Notes: generated by a model from the letters alone, not told the origin. Shown: positions 13,487-28,100, counted from the first letter of the stretch. The stretch is 64,000 bases of DNA from Sialis fuliginosa (GCA_961205875.1 OY540816.1:10178701-10242700); one strand, 5' to 3'. Made by a program: numbers and translations.

Positions 13487-16400
13487 TTGAGGATTGTAGC
13501 CCCACTGTTGGGGTGGTTGGCTAGTTGGGAAACCTTGCTGACTGTTACCGGCGCCCATTTGGTTACCATACCCACCCATGTGTGTCATTTGTTGTGGTGG
13601 TGTCTGTTCAAAAGGAAATTTTAAGAATACAATGAATTTTTTTATTTTCTATAACTCAGAACACAAAAATTTTAATAAAAAAAATCAAGTATGAAAAATG
13701 TCCAATTTCCATATAATGACACTAATTAAACAACAGTTTAACAAAAACTGTAGAAATAAGTAATGTTCTTATTCTACAAAGGTATAAAAATACTGCATAA
13801 ACAATCCAGTAGTTATCACAATTAATAAATCAACAAAATGTAGAGTTAGTCACTTTGGTTTTCACATACCTGTATTCCTGGCATAGTCATAGGGCCTCCC
13901 ATACCCATTGACTGTGGGTGCTGTGGCATCATTCCCGTTTGTGGACCAACTCCAACAGTAGAACCGGGTTGAGGTAGATTAGGTGTTCCGGGCCCACACT
14001 GACCCTTAGGTTTACGAGATCGACGTTGTTGACCTGCTTTACCTCCACGTACACCTTTACCGCCCAATAGCGTAACAGGTGATTGGTCCACAGAGCTCGG
14101 AGTGTCATCCTATTTAAAGTAATAGGTTTATTTCAAGTTAATTTTAAAAGATGGTTATTATAAAATGCATACCAATGTAAATTAGGGTTGTGATTATATT
14201 ATATGTACAAGTGGTCTTCAAATTATAGACTTCCAATCCGACATTTTAGTTGTAGGTCAAATCTCTTATAAAATATTAAAATTAGGCACGTATGAACACA
14301 CTGTGACTGACTGATTCTAGAAGTGAAACTCATTAGCAATGGCAGCCAATGATGCAATAAAAATAATCATTTTTGTATTATCGTAAATGCAAACTGTCAT
14401 AAGTCAAGAAATATCTATGTAAACAAAGCAAACTTATGTAGATTTTAAATTTAGGTCTCCTCCGAACTGACAAAATAGCAAATCATTTTCAACTTTCAAT
14501 TTAATGCAAAAACAAATATTTCACTTACTGGTTTATCATTCGTAGGTTCCAAATCTTCAGGAGGCAGTGGTACAGGATCAAGATAATGATGAGGCGATCG
14601 TAATAAACTATGTGTATGATATTTTAACAAACGATGAGTATCTTCATACCACAACGGTTTTCTTTCTAACCTTACAGCACCAAACCATGCCCAACTCAAT
14701 GGGGCAGGACTTTTTTGACCCTCAAGAAGATCCCATGGAGACACACGTTGCTTATCTGATATTCGAAGACCCTATTAAAATTTTTAAATTAATTTGTATA
14801 AAATTTAATTTAAAGTTTCAAAAACTTAATACAGAAGTTGTTGGCATAACTTCACAATTGCTTTACAATATACCTGTTTTTTATCAATACTATCAAATCC
14901 TGTGATTTTATTTCCTTTTGTATCTGTAAGACATCCAACAGGTTCACAGGCGATAACTTCACATGTTTTCTTAGGCATAGGTAATAACTGTCGTATATGT
15001 TGAATAGATAAGGTAGTTCTATCACCCAACTCTTTCTTTAATTTTTTAGTAAGATTTTGATAGTGCTTACGACTTTCATCTTTTTCCGATTGACTGTCAG
15101 AAACTAGTGTTGAATGAACTAATGTAACAAGCATATCCACAACAGTAGTAAATAGTTCTCTATAATTCAAGTAAACAAATTGTTAACAAAATGATTAATA
15201 CGCTCATAAAATTTGTATATTTTAATTATTTACTTACGAATTATTATTTAAATCAATAACCCCATAACTAATAAGCTGAACAAGAAGAACAGCCCAATCT
15301 GTTGTAGTAGCAGTATTTCTTTGTACAGTGTCAAACATTCCTCCCACTAGAGAAAACCTTAGTTGCAATGCATCCAACATTGCTTCACGATTCCCTCTTT
15401 CACATGTACCCATTCGTTCCTGTAACAAAATCAATTCATTACTCATATTATTTATATTATAGACAATTAAAAAACAAGTTTTGGCTAACCTCTTTACTCA
15501 AACTCAAGAATTGTGAAAGTTGTGAATGTAATGATGTAAGTAATCCTTCTCGTTGATCATCCTGTCCTTTCAAACAAGTCAAAATCAATGACAAAAATGG
15601 TTGATGGCTGAGTAATGATGTTGAGCACGAAAGAGGTCTCTTTTGCATTCCAGTAGCCCCCGAAGATACTCCACTGTTCGTATTACATCCACCACGCGAG
15701 TTACCTCCTTCTTTATTGTTACTGTTATCAGACTGCAATGCTTTTTTACTATTTGCACTACTTATTGCAGCCCAATTATTAGTCTCGAGAACTTGTCCGG
15801 CAACCTTTAAAACTCTACCTTGAACTGCACTAGGAAGTTTTGAAACCAATGGTGCTACAAGCCATATTGATCCAGGTTTACTTTTCATCACATCAGCCCT
15901 ATAATTAAATAATTTAATTATTCAATTTGTAAATAATCCGACACAAAAGAGAATATTTGGTTTAAATTCAACAGTTAAAAAACAACTGATTGTGAGCTTT
16001 GATTCAGAATATCATAAAATAACCATAAAAATATCTCACCTAATTCCTGGAAGTTTCTCCATTATTTCTTGAGAATTAAGTTGGAACACATCGATGGCTG
16101 CTTTCGCAACTGTATCAAGCCATTGATTCAATTCCACACTATTGTTGTTAAAATGTTTGAACATAAGTTGAAGATCTAGCCACGACATGCGTAATGTCCA
16201 TTGATCTAAGTTCTGTAATAACAACAATAAATGTAATACATGCCATGCTTAAATTGCATGAGAAAATACTGGTTGAAAATAATCGTAAACAAAATTATTT
16301 AGAGACATATTATTTGATGTTAAATATACCATAAATCACCACCATTTGACTGTTAAGTTAAATTTTTTTGTAGTATTATAACAAATGGAACATGACATAA

Positions 16401-19400
16401 TATAGAATTAGAAAAAATTGACAACTAACTGTGTATACAAAAATACATAAACTAACCTCGAGTATTCTTGCTATATATGTCCTCTGATCTAACTCATCTA
16501 ATGCTGCACTTACGTCCGGATAGCAAATCATTCTAAGTAAACGTTGAGCTTGCGAGGATGCAAGCATAGAATCCAATAACATATCTGAGTCACATAAGCG
16601 TTCAGGTTGACTTAAACACCGTTCCAAAACCCATTGTTGTGAACATATTTCACGTAACACATGCCAAGCAAAAGCAGAAAGAGAAGATGGCCCTGTTGTT
16701 GATCCATTTGAACTGCTAACACCTCCACTTGTCCCACCTCCTCTAATAGCATTGTCCGACGAAGATGGTACTGATTGTCTGTTGAAAATTTAAAAAATAA
16801 AAGCATTATTAGAATACAAAAGTATTGCTTTACAAGAAAACTTACGACAGATCCAGCATGGGGTCATCACCTCCACCCAAAATATCACTAGTTCCTAAAA
16901 TGTGACTGATACTAAGTTCTCCAGAATTTGTTGATTGGTTTTTACCAGATCCAGGAACAGAGTGTGTTGAAGAACCTCCTACATCTTTCTTTCCAGTTTT
17001 CCCTTCTCTTGCTGTAGCATCACCAACAACTAATAAAACACGTAAGAATTATTTAAAATTATTAGGTAATTCATATTCAAACCACATCAATTCATTATTT
17101 TCAGAAATTGTGTTATTTATGCTAAAAATAATTTGTATAACAGCTATTAGCTTCTAATATTAAACTTACCGAGTATAGCTTTCAAAACAGCTAAAACTGG
17201 TTCCACTTTGATATTGTTATGTGCTGCAGCCAAAAGATGTCTATCACAGCTAAGCCTGATAGAGTAGACTCCATTGCCCGTTGTCTGAGGATGAGGACTT
17301 GCACTGACCGAATACAAACCAGGTTGGGGCGATTCCACTGTTTTAAACAAACGTAACAGTAAGTGGCAAGTAAGCCTCGCACCAGCCTCTGCACTTCCAC
17401 CAGATGATGCACCTCCTTCACCACGACCTTCATGTAAACTTTTGATTTTCACAAGGGTAGGTAAAGCAGTATGTTTAAGAAAATCTTCTAAAGATATACA
17501 ATGCCGAGCTAAAAGATGCAAAATTAATTTTTTAGAAAAATATTTGAATGAATATAGTTTTCATAAAAATGATAGTATTACCAATCAGAATAGATGTAAA
17601 AACAGCAAGGGAATTATGAATAGAAAGATCTTGCACATCAACTTGAGCCAATAAATCCGTATAGAATGTAGCGTGGTTGTTACTTGAACAACAAAGAGCC
17701 ATCAAAGCGCCTAACCACTCCGCCGACAAAGCATTACAACAAGCTGTCATCTCCGCACACATTACTGACAGTTCATTTAGACGTTCATTATCTGCTTCAC
17801 GGCATACGGCTATCACAGCGTTTGTCACAAAACTGTAGCGATTATTTGGTGATTCAGCTAATTGTCGAGCCCAAGCAGGTTCTATTTTCCCAACTCTTCG
17901 AGGATTTGCCAGAACATCTTGCATAAATTGAGCACTGTATACAAGATTTCCTGAAGAGTTAGGTGTCAAGGAAGCATACAGAGCTTGTCTTATTTTTGGA
18001 TAAGCGTTCCCAAAAGGCTCTGTGTGAGGTCGAGCTTTCAAGAGACTGCACGATGAGTATAAGTCGTATAAATGTGCCAATATACAACGCTCAGCTGAAC
18101 TGCAATCGCCAGGGTTAGACACATGTTTTACCACACGACACAATCCATCAAAAACAGCAGATGTTTGTTCACCGGATACTAAAAAGTATATATAAACAAT
18201 ATTATAAGATAAAATTACAAATGATAAATTAAATAAATGCTTACATAATAAACAACAATGGTATCTCCTTAAGACACCAACAACATATAAACTCAATGAT
18301 GATGTATAATTTCTAGCTAAAACCGATCCTTTAGCTAACAATTGAGCTTCCACCTCTGGAAGTTCTTTGAGTATTTGTATACAAACATCAATGAGTCCAT
18401 GTATGTTTAAAGCCAATTCCATAAGATCAAACAAGAATGCTACATGCTCTTGTACAGGTAAATAACCACAAGTTCCTGCCGAGAATCCACTTAACATTTC
18501 TACAACTGTGACGCCACATTGCCAAGTTACTACGTGCTGATCAAAATAACTTAAATTTTGACATTTGTGAGTCACTGCTTCCAGATTAAATTCACTTCGA
18601 GAATGCTTCTTTACCTAATACAAATTTAGTAGTAAATTTTCTCTTTAGTAATATTTATAATACATGGTAAATCGATATCAAATTAAATTACCTTACCACC
18701 TTCTGCAACATCAACAGAAAACTTTTTAGAAAACAATTTACAAATTTCTTTGGCGACTTTTTTCACTGCATGTCGAGCATCATCTCTCACTCTGCCGACA
18801 CCATACAAAAGCACATGTCTCTGGTTACAGTCGTGTTGTGCACCGATATCATCTTGAGGTAATGGAAAGTGTGTAGTGTAAAGTAAATGCCTTGAAGGTT
18901 GAGGAACATCTGTGGTGTGCGTTCCTGGTTGGGGACCACCATGACCATGTGCTGTTGGGTTTGTTCCTTAAAATATTAACACTCCATTAGATTTCATACG
19001 GGTTTTCAGTTTTTTACTATAATTACAGAAAAACTATTTAAAAAAATAATCTATAAAATGATTACTATTACCTGATGCTGTCGGACTATCCGCTGCATCT
19101 AAAGAGTTTTGCTGATCTTCTTTTATATGTTGCAATATTTTATCCAAGTCATCATCTATTTTAGAATCATCGTAATCCATTCCTGTACCTCCACTATTAC
19201 GGTTATTATGATCTTGAAAAAATGCATTCTAAAATTCAATTATTATAATTATTCATGTATGTCAATAAAATAACCTAACTGAAAATAAACAACATTAATA
19301 CTAATACTAACAGATACATCAAGTTTTGCAGGTTTAATATCCATTCCAAACATATCGTCATCTAAAGATGGTACTTGTGGCGATGGAGGCCTAGGTGCTG

Positions 19401-22400
19401 AATTCACAGCAGTCGAACTTGATAGTAAATCACCTCGTGAGATTAATGTACACATATACGCATCGTGTGAGAAAACATCGTGCCTTATCAACTCGGAGAA
19501 TAAGTGCACCAAGTTTGTAAACATCGTACGGTTCTGCGATGTACTATTGTCATCTAAAATTTAAAACATTATTGTTATTATAGGTGTCAAAGATGCTAAA
19601 GTACTCTATAAAAGTTTTTTTAAATATACACCCTAATGTCATAATTATAAATCAAATAACAATAATTTTTAATGTCTTATAATACAATTTATTAACCTTT
19701 TACAGGTCACTAGTCTTCCAAATCAATTTAGATAAAGGATGATAAAATTCTAACCTAAAATCGGTGCTTCATTATCGAGAAACTTCATTAACAAATGTTG
19801 AAAAACAGGTAGACCGTTTGTATGTTGTAAAGAACTTATTGAATCTTTATCATCATTTGAATTATTAGCTGCATTGGAATCCATTCCTTCATTAGATGCA
19901 TTGTTAGTATTAGTTCCACACATTAATGTAGCCACATCGTTTTGTCTTTTATCAAGCAGCCACGCGACAGCCATACCACGATGTTCTCCCCAACGTTCTG
20001 CACTCACTGCCCACTCACATAAGATTTGAATTATCGGCTCATCTTGTGCCACATTCTACACAGAAAAAGACTTTGAATACTTTTAAAAATTCATGAAATT
20101 TAAATAAAAATGTAAATTTTGATATTTTCAATGGAAAAATAGAAAATTAATACATTTATAATATTTACATTTTTTAATAAAAAAATTTGTACATACATAT
20201 TCATTTCTGTTTTCTTTATTTTCAAAAGAACCACTGCTACACGTAACAACTGTATCTTTAAATCCAGGAGGATTAAATATTTTTGAATACAAAGTATCAA
20301 GTGAATTGTTGGCATCCATTCTATCGAAACGATGTCTGTCAAGTGCATCTAATGCTGCCAAAACTCTTGTTGTTGTCACTCCTAAAATGCATTTAATTTA
20401 AATAAAGAAATATCTTCATGAAATGTAATTTCTTGTCAATTTATCTACGGTAAAAAAAAACTATATATCTAACCTGCAGAACTTGATTGCCACTTATCTG
20501 CACACCAACGCAACTCAGCTTGACGTGATCTCTCTCTAATAGAGGTTTCCGTTTTTTGTAGCTTATTGCGTAGGTTGGTGGTGATATCTCCACGTGCTGG
20601 AACATAACCTGCTGCTCGTGAAGCCAATGGTAACTGCGATGGAGCCACAGTTAAACTATCTAATGGTGAGCTATGCCAAACAGAACTGGAACGGTTCTCT
20701 CCAACTCCGCACCATACCAAAGAAGTTGGACATTCCAATGTAATAACCTAATAATAATCCATTTAGTTATTTAGTAATATACCAGTTATAAGATATACTT
20801 CATGAGTCATATTATTATACTACTCACGATCTGCACTAGAAGTATTTTTGTTTTGTTAAAATTAAAAAAAATTTCAGAATACTCAAAATTGTGAAATTTA
20901 CTTTTACTGACCTGTAAAATGCAACTCAGTTGTGAAATAATATCTCTGTGATGAGGACATGACATATATTCAGCTATTGTGGCTTGCAATGGACCTGTAG
21001 ATTCCAAATTTACTTCTGCTACAGAATTACAAAGCTGATTTAATTTACGACAACAAGTATGTGCTAAACGGCGACTTAATAACTCTGATTGGACAAACTC
21101 ATCTAAGTATTGTAATGCCAGCGGTAGAGCTAATTTTAAAATACCATCATCTGAAGGTTGGGACCGAATTCTATCCAGAAGTTCAAGAATCCAATTTATG
21201 AACTCTTGACGATCCAATAATACTAAAATAAATTTTAATTAAATAATATACAACACAAGGTTAAAAAAAACAGAGATATTTCTTATTTGAATTTTTTTGA
21301 TATTCTCTATAATTACAGAAATAAACACCTGATGCTATAATAATGTTCCACCCTTTATATTAAACGTATAGATTAGCATTTTTCTTACTAAATTTCGATT
21401 CACATTTCATTGACCTTGAAGTATTTATCAAACTGCATAATATGAAATAAAACACATACCTTCTTCATACATATATTTTGCCAACTGAGTACAATACATC
21501 CACTGTCTATTGGCAATTTTGAATTCACTCTCGGATGTGGCCGTTGCCAATAGACCTGTCGATTGTTGTGCTGGTGACTGCATCGGTGGGGCTGTTGTTA
21601 GACCGGATGTGCTGATTGGTGTGGCAGATCCACTGTTACTTGTTGGTACAGTTTGATTTTTTTCATTATTACTGCCACTACTTGATTGACTGTAGTGGTC
21701 TATTAATTTTGGCAACTGATCTCTTAAAAATTTAATCAATGTTCCTGTCCATTCTGTTGTAGGATCAGGTAATTGTCGTTTTTTATTTTTTGCTTCTGAT
21801 ACTGCCACAGTATATGCTGAGCTTAGTTTAATGAACCATGTTGCTCTTAACATAGGTACCTATCGGAATTACAATTACATTAAAATAACAACTAATTTCT
21901 ATATTTGACATCTAATGTATTAACTAATTTTTGACAATTTTTTTATTGACTTAAATGATGTATAAAAATCTTAAAAATGACATTTCTTAGAAATGATATT
22001 TCTGGATATTGATCCATGGAAGTTTTGTTTTCTGCAGTGGGGCACATAACAAAAAAGATGCACTCTGTGTAGCAATTCTAAAGTTACCATTTTGTTTTAT
22101 ATTTCATTAAAAAATTGTTGTGTATGTTTTGAGACATGTACAATAAACCCTCCAAATTTATTTTGATTGCTTTTTTTATTACTCGAAAAAAAATTCCTAA
22201 AAGAAGTCTCATTTTCCGAAGTAATGATTAGATGTAACTCCTTAACATAATTTTAATTTAATAAATAATTATTTAAAAATGATTTATTGTGGTGGAGATT
22301 AGAGGGTGCAGAGATTATCATAACCAAGAATAGTTAATTTAGTATTTTATTCTAATTTACATGTGTACGAGTTTATATTTATATGATTGGTGCCCACAAA

Positions 22401-23076
22401 ACAGTCAAATACCCATATTTTATATAAATTTTTATAAATACATTTTTAAGCAGTAATGTTGTAGAGTTGAAATGGTACCATTCCGATACACTTTTTTATT
22501 AGATATTTAATTTCAAAAAATTGTTTTTTTAAATACTACCATAAATAATCAATAAAAACATAAATTAAATATATATTACCTGGTATTCTGAGAGCAACAT
22601 AAATATATCTTCTTTTTTATTAAAATTAGGTGCACGTTTAGCAAGAGTCATCAATGGTTTATTTCCTGTTAAATCTTTAAACCAAGCTTCAATACAATGT
22701 TTGTTACGACCAATAGCAGGCCAAAAGTTGTCTTTAGGATTGATTTGCTGTCTTTTACGCCCAGAATCAGGTAATGTACATAGTTCTTCTTTTCGAGCAA
22801 GAATTGCATTGAAATAAGCACCGACCTAGAAAGTATTATTTTTTAATGTGTTGAAATTAAATATTATATAATTTGTGACAGTACTTTGCTAGCTGTAACA
22901 TTGCAATTTCGAGCTGACCCGAATTCGTCAGAAAGCTGAGGCATAGTTGTAAATCCATGTTTAACGTTAAGACTTGTCAGCTCATCTTCTTTTTGTTTCG
23001 GTTCTTGTGGATATACATCTGGTGGACCTATTCTTGGTTTTTTAAGAGGTCTCTTTTCATACAACGAAGACATCAT
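12041..23076 (-). CDS. MED12: Mediator complex subunit 12
   Basis: Twenty-six exons on the minus strand sum to 6849 nt (2282 aa), from an ATG pair at 23071-23076 to TAG at 12041-12043. Exons from 5' to 3' are: 22885-23076, 22580-22825, 21460-21859, 20912-21232, 20474-20747, 20197-20381, 19755-20055, 19312-19553, 19082-19228, 18692-18966, 18245-18614, 17582-18178, 17170-17508, 16846-17029, 16457-16778, 16040-16212, 15490-15898, 15238-15419, 14874-15159, 14529-14771, 13870-14109, 13405-13603, 13067-13294, 12633-12838, 12394-12534, 12041-12187. MED12 activates the CDK8-cyclin C module of Mediator in the nucleus. Diagnostic matches include [16 protein letters not shown] at the N-terminus, [33 protein letters not shown]-like [16 protein letters not shown] and [17 protein letters not shown]. 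The C-terminus is Gln-, Gly- and Met-rich. In the CDK8-activating N-terminal segment the Leu and Gly that correspond to human L36 and G44 are kept, while the Q43 position is His. Confidence 0.96.
13427..13489 (-). repeat. CAG/CAA polyglutamine tract in MED12
   Basis: Twenty-one consecutive Gln codons in MED12 exon 22, a mix of CAA and CAG. The mixed codons limit replication slippage. Gln-rich C-terminal tails are usual in MED12. An overlapping plus-strand poly-Leu frame is only the reverse complement. Confidence 0.9.
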
Positions 23077-23736
23077 TTTACTTCTTTTTAGTTCACAAAC
23101 TTACAATATAATTAACCTAATGTATTATTTATTAACTAATCATTATAATTATTACAGTGTTACTTTAAGATGAAGTGCTAAAATAATATTTCTCAAAAAT
23201 TATATATATTTTATAATTACAATTTAAATTAATAGTTATAGAAGCGTTTGACTGTCATACTGTGCTGCTATTTATTATTCTGTGCTGTGCTGTAACAGTT
23301 GGCAAATTTTTAATTCGTAACAAAGTTCCTAGGGTTCATAAAATATTTTAAATAGTTCCTTTCATTATCAAAAGTGGTAGCACCACCACGCATAAAATTC
23401 AAAAATTGATTTTTCTATTATATACCTTATATATTTTTTATAATATATTTTTTTTTCAAATTTCAAAATTTTAATGCACATCGAACTCATCGTACATTTT
23501 ACAAATTATTAATTGTGTCAATGATCATGCTTAATTATTAAATAACATATTAATGACATATTGCAGAAATCTAAAAAATCCAGGCACACCACACTTAATT
23601 TTGCTTATTAATGTCATATTGGTTATTTTTACGTCATTGCTCCCTGCTTTGTTTACTGTGGTAAGCTGGTGGTAAATTCAAATTTAATTAAATAAATGTT
23701 TATAAAATTAGTAAGCAATTTAAAATCAAAACAGAT
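23077..23736. promoter_or_regulatory. Shared MED12/PPIH divergent promoter region
   Basis: Only 660 bp separates the MED12 start codon (minus) from the PPIH start codon (plus), so both 5' UTRs and promoters lie here. I see no clear TATA box at a set distance from either start. The sequence is AT-rich with no obvious transposon. Confidence 0.6.
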
Positions 23737-25003
23737 ATGCCTACTTGGAATCAGATACAATCTCAACTAAGACATCCAACAAATCCAGTAGTATTTTTTG
23801 ATGTGACAGTGGGAACTACAGTAAGATTTTTTAATTTTGAGGTTAATGAAAATAAATATTCTTTGTACCTATCAAAGAATTTTGATAACATGTATAACAT
23901 GTATTTCATATAAATTGACACTATTACATTATACAATTTATACTTATATAAATTATCATATATTGTATTTTAAGGAAATTGGTCGCATGATATTTGAACT
24001 TTTTGCTGATGTTGTTCCTAAAACAAGTGAAAATTTTCGACAATTCTGTACGGGAGAATATAAGAAAGATGGAGTTCCTTTAGGCTACAAAGGTGCCATT
24101 TTCCATAGAGTTATAAAAGATTTTATGATTCAAGGTGGAGATTTTGTTAATGTAAGTACATATTTATGTAAAACTAACAAGTGAATGTTTCAAACTGCAA
24201 ATTTAAATCACAACGAAACTTCATAATAATACAAGACATATCTTAAGTTATAAAAATAATACACTTGTTTCATTGTTTCTCAAGTCAAAAGTTTACATTT
24301 GCATAATGAATGGTATCTCACAGGGCTGTAACTGCCACCGGGGCAGTGCCACTGAATATAGGGGGCACTTGCTCGGCACAATCAATTTTGAATTTTAAAA
24401 ACGCCAAATAAAGATAGGTCAGCCATGAAAGGGAGGTTGAATTAGTATTTTGATCAAAAATAAGAGATACAGCATGAAATGTTTGTGTATAAGTCGATTT
24501 TTTACTTAAGTATTTAGTATATTTAAAAAAAAATTTTCTGCTCTATCGACTGGTCATATCAAAGAAGTTATATAATTTTGCCTTAACACTGAAATCTATA
24601 TTTTTAGGTAAGTTTTTACGAAGTCTGAAGTAATGCATTTTATTTTAAATGTTATTCTCAAAATCAATATTATATATAATTTTGTATACAATTAAAATAT
24701 TTCTCGCAGGGTGATGGTACAGGAGTTCTCAGTATTTATGGAGGTGGAACATTTCCCGATGAAAACTTTAGTTTAAAACATGACGCTCCAGGTTTGTTAT
24801 CAATGGCTAACAGCGGAAAGGATACTAATGGATGTCAGTTTTTTATTACTTGTGCAAAGTGTAACTTTTTGGATGGAAAGCATGTTGTGTTTGGTAAAGT
24901 GATTGATGGACTTTTAGTTATGAGGAAAATAGAAAACGTTCCTACTGGACCGAATAACAAACCAAAAATACCTGTTACTATTTTACAATGTGGACAAATG
25001 TAG
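23737..25003 (+). CDS. PPIH: Peptidyl-prolyl isomerase H (cyclophilin H / USA-CyP)
   Basis: Three exons, 23737-23820, 23975-24151 and 24710-25003 (TAG), give 184 aa. PPIH is the cyclophilin of the U4/U6.U5 tri-snRNP and acts as a proline isomerase in pre-mRNA splicing. Seen in the sequence are the PPIH-type start [27 protein letters not shown], the catalytic [15 protein letters not shown] (Arg, Phe, Met, Gln), NGCQFFITC and the C-terminal [18 protein letters not shown]. The N-terminus is a little longer than the human protein. At the position of the cyclosporin-contacting Trp (DWLDGKH in human PPIH) this protein has Phe (NFLDGKH). The start is the first ATG and leads into the conserved block. 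Intron 2 (24152-24709) has no gene. Confidence 0.96.
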
Positions 25004-25152
25004 TTTAACTGATAATTAAATATTTTTTTAATGTTACCTATTTTTTCATTATCTTATAAATATAAGATGGATGTAAATTAAATAATTGAAAACAAAGGTT
25101 TAAAAATAAAATTAAATAAACATTATATTTAGTTTATAATATTATATTGATA

Positions 25153-28100
25153 TCAATTAAATTTATTCCAAATTTTAAGATAATTACTACAAAAGTATAC
25201 TTCATTGTCTCCTGGCGTAGCATCTAAAAAAAATAGAATTTCAGTATAAATTCAAGAATTCATCTAACAAATTACAATACCTGAAAATTGTGGTGGAAAA
25301 TACGGGCGTAAGCTTTGATGGAATATATTAATTATACCTCTTCTATCGTTTTCAGATTTTATTTTTAACCTCCATGAACTTTGTACATGACTAAAACATA
25401 AAATGTAATTCATTTAAATTATCTGAGAAAATGAAACATTCATAATGGCAGAAAATATTAGGTAAGATTAGCGTAAAAATACGATTCAATATAAGATAGT
25501 AATGAATTAATCAAGTATGATTTTTATGCTGATTACACCCGATACTTTCTGCAAAATTAAAACATACTTATCAATTGGAAACTCTTTAACAACTGTAGGT
25601 ATATTTAATTCGACTAAAGGAAACATTTTAATGTCTTCAAATGATTTTACTGGAGATTCTTCATTTAATAACTTATCTATTGCATATGATGTGAACTTCA
25701 CAAGTGTTTTTTGTTGGGGACATGTATTACTATGAATCAAGAGTGATATTTCTAAGACAGTATGAAGCTGAACCAGTTTTTTCATTTCATATTTATAAGA
25801 ATTCCATAAATCATATGTATCAATTTTTTTCAAACCATGCATTGAACCAAATTGCTTTGAAATATTTTCTGTTGACCGAAATAGAGTACAACGATTTTTA
25901 AATGTTGATTCACGCTCTTTCATTAATGTAGATTTTCTTGTAACGTTTTCTGTTAAAGGAAATTGAGACCGACGATCTTGATGGTTTTGGTTATCGATAT
26001 GTGTTGATAGTCCACTCATAGCTCTAAAAAATAATCAAATATAACTTAATTAAAGAATATATCTACCATGAGTGCCACGGGACATTGTTATTAAATTTTG
26101 ACAATAATATTCTCTCTAACTTTTATCCAATGTTTTTTTTTTTAACGATCACTAAACCGAAAACAGATGTTTACTCTTGTCAATTTTTGAATTTTTTGAA
26201 ACGGTGCAAATAAGATAAAAAATTATTATCTATAATTTATGCCCCATTCATTTTTTTCCAACATTTATGATTTAGCCAGAAATTTTTTTGTACATAAATA
26301 TCTTAAAATAAAATCACTCACACTGTTCACTCTCAGTATTACATATAAGAATGTCCTATGGTAGCAATGGCAGACATGTACACTCTTCAATCTCTGTAAT
26401 ATGTATAAGAAAGTCCTACAACACTCATGGCAGATATTTCTCTCTTTGAACCATTTTAAATATTTAAAATTATTTTTATTTTTTCTATGAATAGAACTTA
26501 AAATATAGGTAACAATATTACCTACAATTTTTAACTTGATCATTTTTCTCTAACTGGTACTTAGAAAAATTCAAAAATTGACATCAGTAAAAAGATCGTT
26601 TTTAAAAATAGGAAGTTTTCTTCCTAGACAAAAATTAATCTTAAATATAAAATTTCACCCTTCTATGATTTATTGTATTTAGACAGACAAACATCATGGC
26701 GAAAATACTCAGAATGGATTCAGAGAAAGTCAAAATGGATTATTCCATCAAAATGCGTATTTAAAAAAAAACAACTTTACAATACTTACTTACACTACGT
26801 GTATTTCATCATATATTAATCTATGATTAATATATGATGAAATACATGGGTGTAAGAAAGTAAAAATAATGTGTCCTCAGTATTAGTTTGTCTATCGCAG
26901 ACTTCTAACTACTGAACCGTTTGACATAGAAAATTGAGATTTGGGCATAATTACAGTAAATAGTTGATCAATAAGACTTATGTTCTTACAAATTAAAGAA
27001 AAAAGGTCAGGGGAGGGGGGGGGTAAGTTTATAAATATATAATACGTAGGCAAGTGTTAAATTATAAATTAATATTTTATCAAGTAGTACTCTTGCTATT
27101 AATAATCTTTCTACAGAATACCATCTGCTGATTTTGCAACTACATCACTGGATATATTAATTTATATTGTTTAAAACAACTCACATGTTTGAAAACTGTT
27201 CAGATGTAACTAAATTACAACTCATGAAAATAAACTGATAATCACGAAACATTTTTAAAAGTCCTATTTCAATCACAATTTCTAATGGTTGACAGCCAGT
27301 AAGAGAACGAATAACGGCTTGTCCGTTATTTGCTTTCCTAATGAATGTTGCAATCGATGTATTATTTTCGGAATGAATCTAGAAAACAAAGAGAACAATG
27401 CAAAAATTTAGTTCTTGATAAATATGAATATAAGAACAAATTTTATCCTAATAAAAAAAAATACTTACAAGTGGTCGATATTCTCGTTCAGAGATTTTAT
27501 TAAAAACGAAATATAGACATTCTGTCAGTTCTATATAGTTTGTACAACCTACAAAATATTAATGTATTACGATTTAAATATATCTAAATATAAGGCAAAT
27601 ATCATTGCTAAAATAAATGATTATTATTATTAAATATATAAAGTGCAATAAACCCTGTACATTTTTGTTTTAAAACACCGTATTGCTGTTTTGTTTTTTT
27701 TTTGGTCTAAACACGGTATTATACTTACAAATTAAAATTTCCCACAGCAAATCTGTAAAATCTCTTGTCCATCTTTCATTTGCACCAAGAACAGATAGTA
27801 AAAGATCATTGTTTTCTGATTTATTTTCTTGCCTTGCCCATCGACGTAACTGATTCACCTCATTGGTCTATAGAAATCATTATTAAATAAATATATTTTT
27901 CAGAACTACACTGCCATCCTAAGCAAAAAGGACATATAGTATAGCTTGATGTCATGTTTACTAAAATACCCCAAAACATCACTAATAATAAAAAAAAGAC
28001 GTCAGAATTGTGACCAATATGCTCAGAGATAGTTTACGTCTATTTGGATCTTAGTCAGCATTACTCTGCTTAATTCAACAACTACAAAGACTAGTATATT

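Noticed and set aside
13388..13624. Plus-strand poly-Leu ORF
   Set aside because: It is the reverse complement of the MED12 polyglutamine exon.
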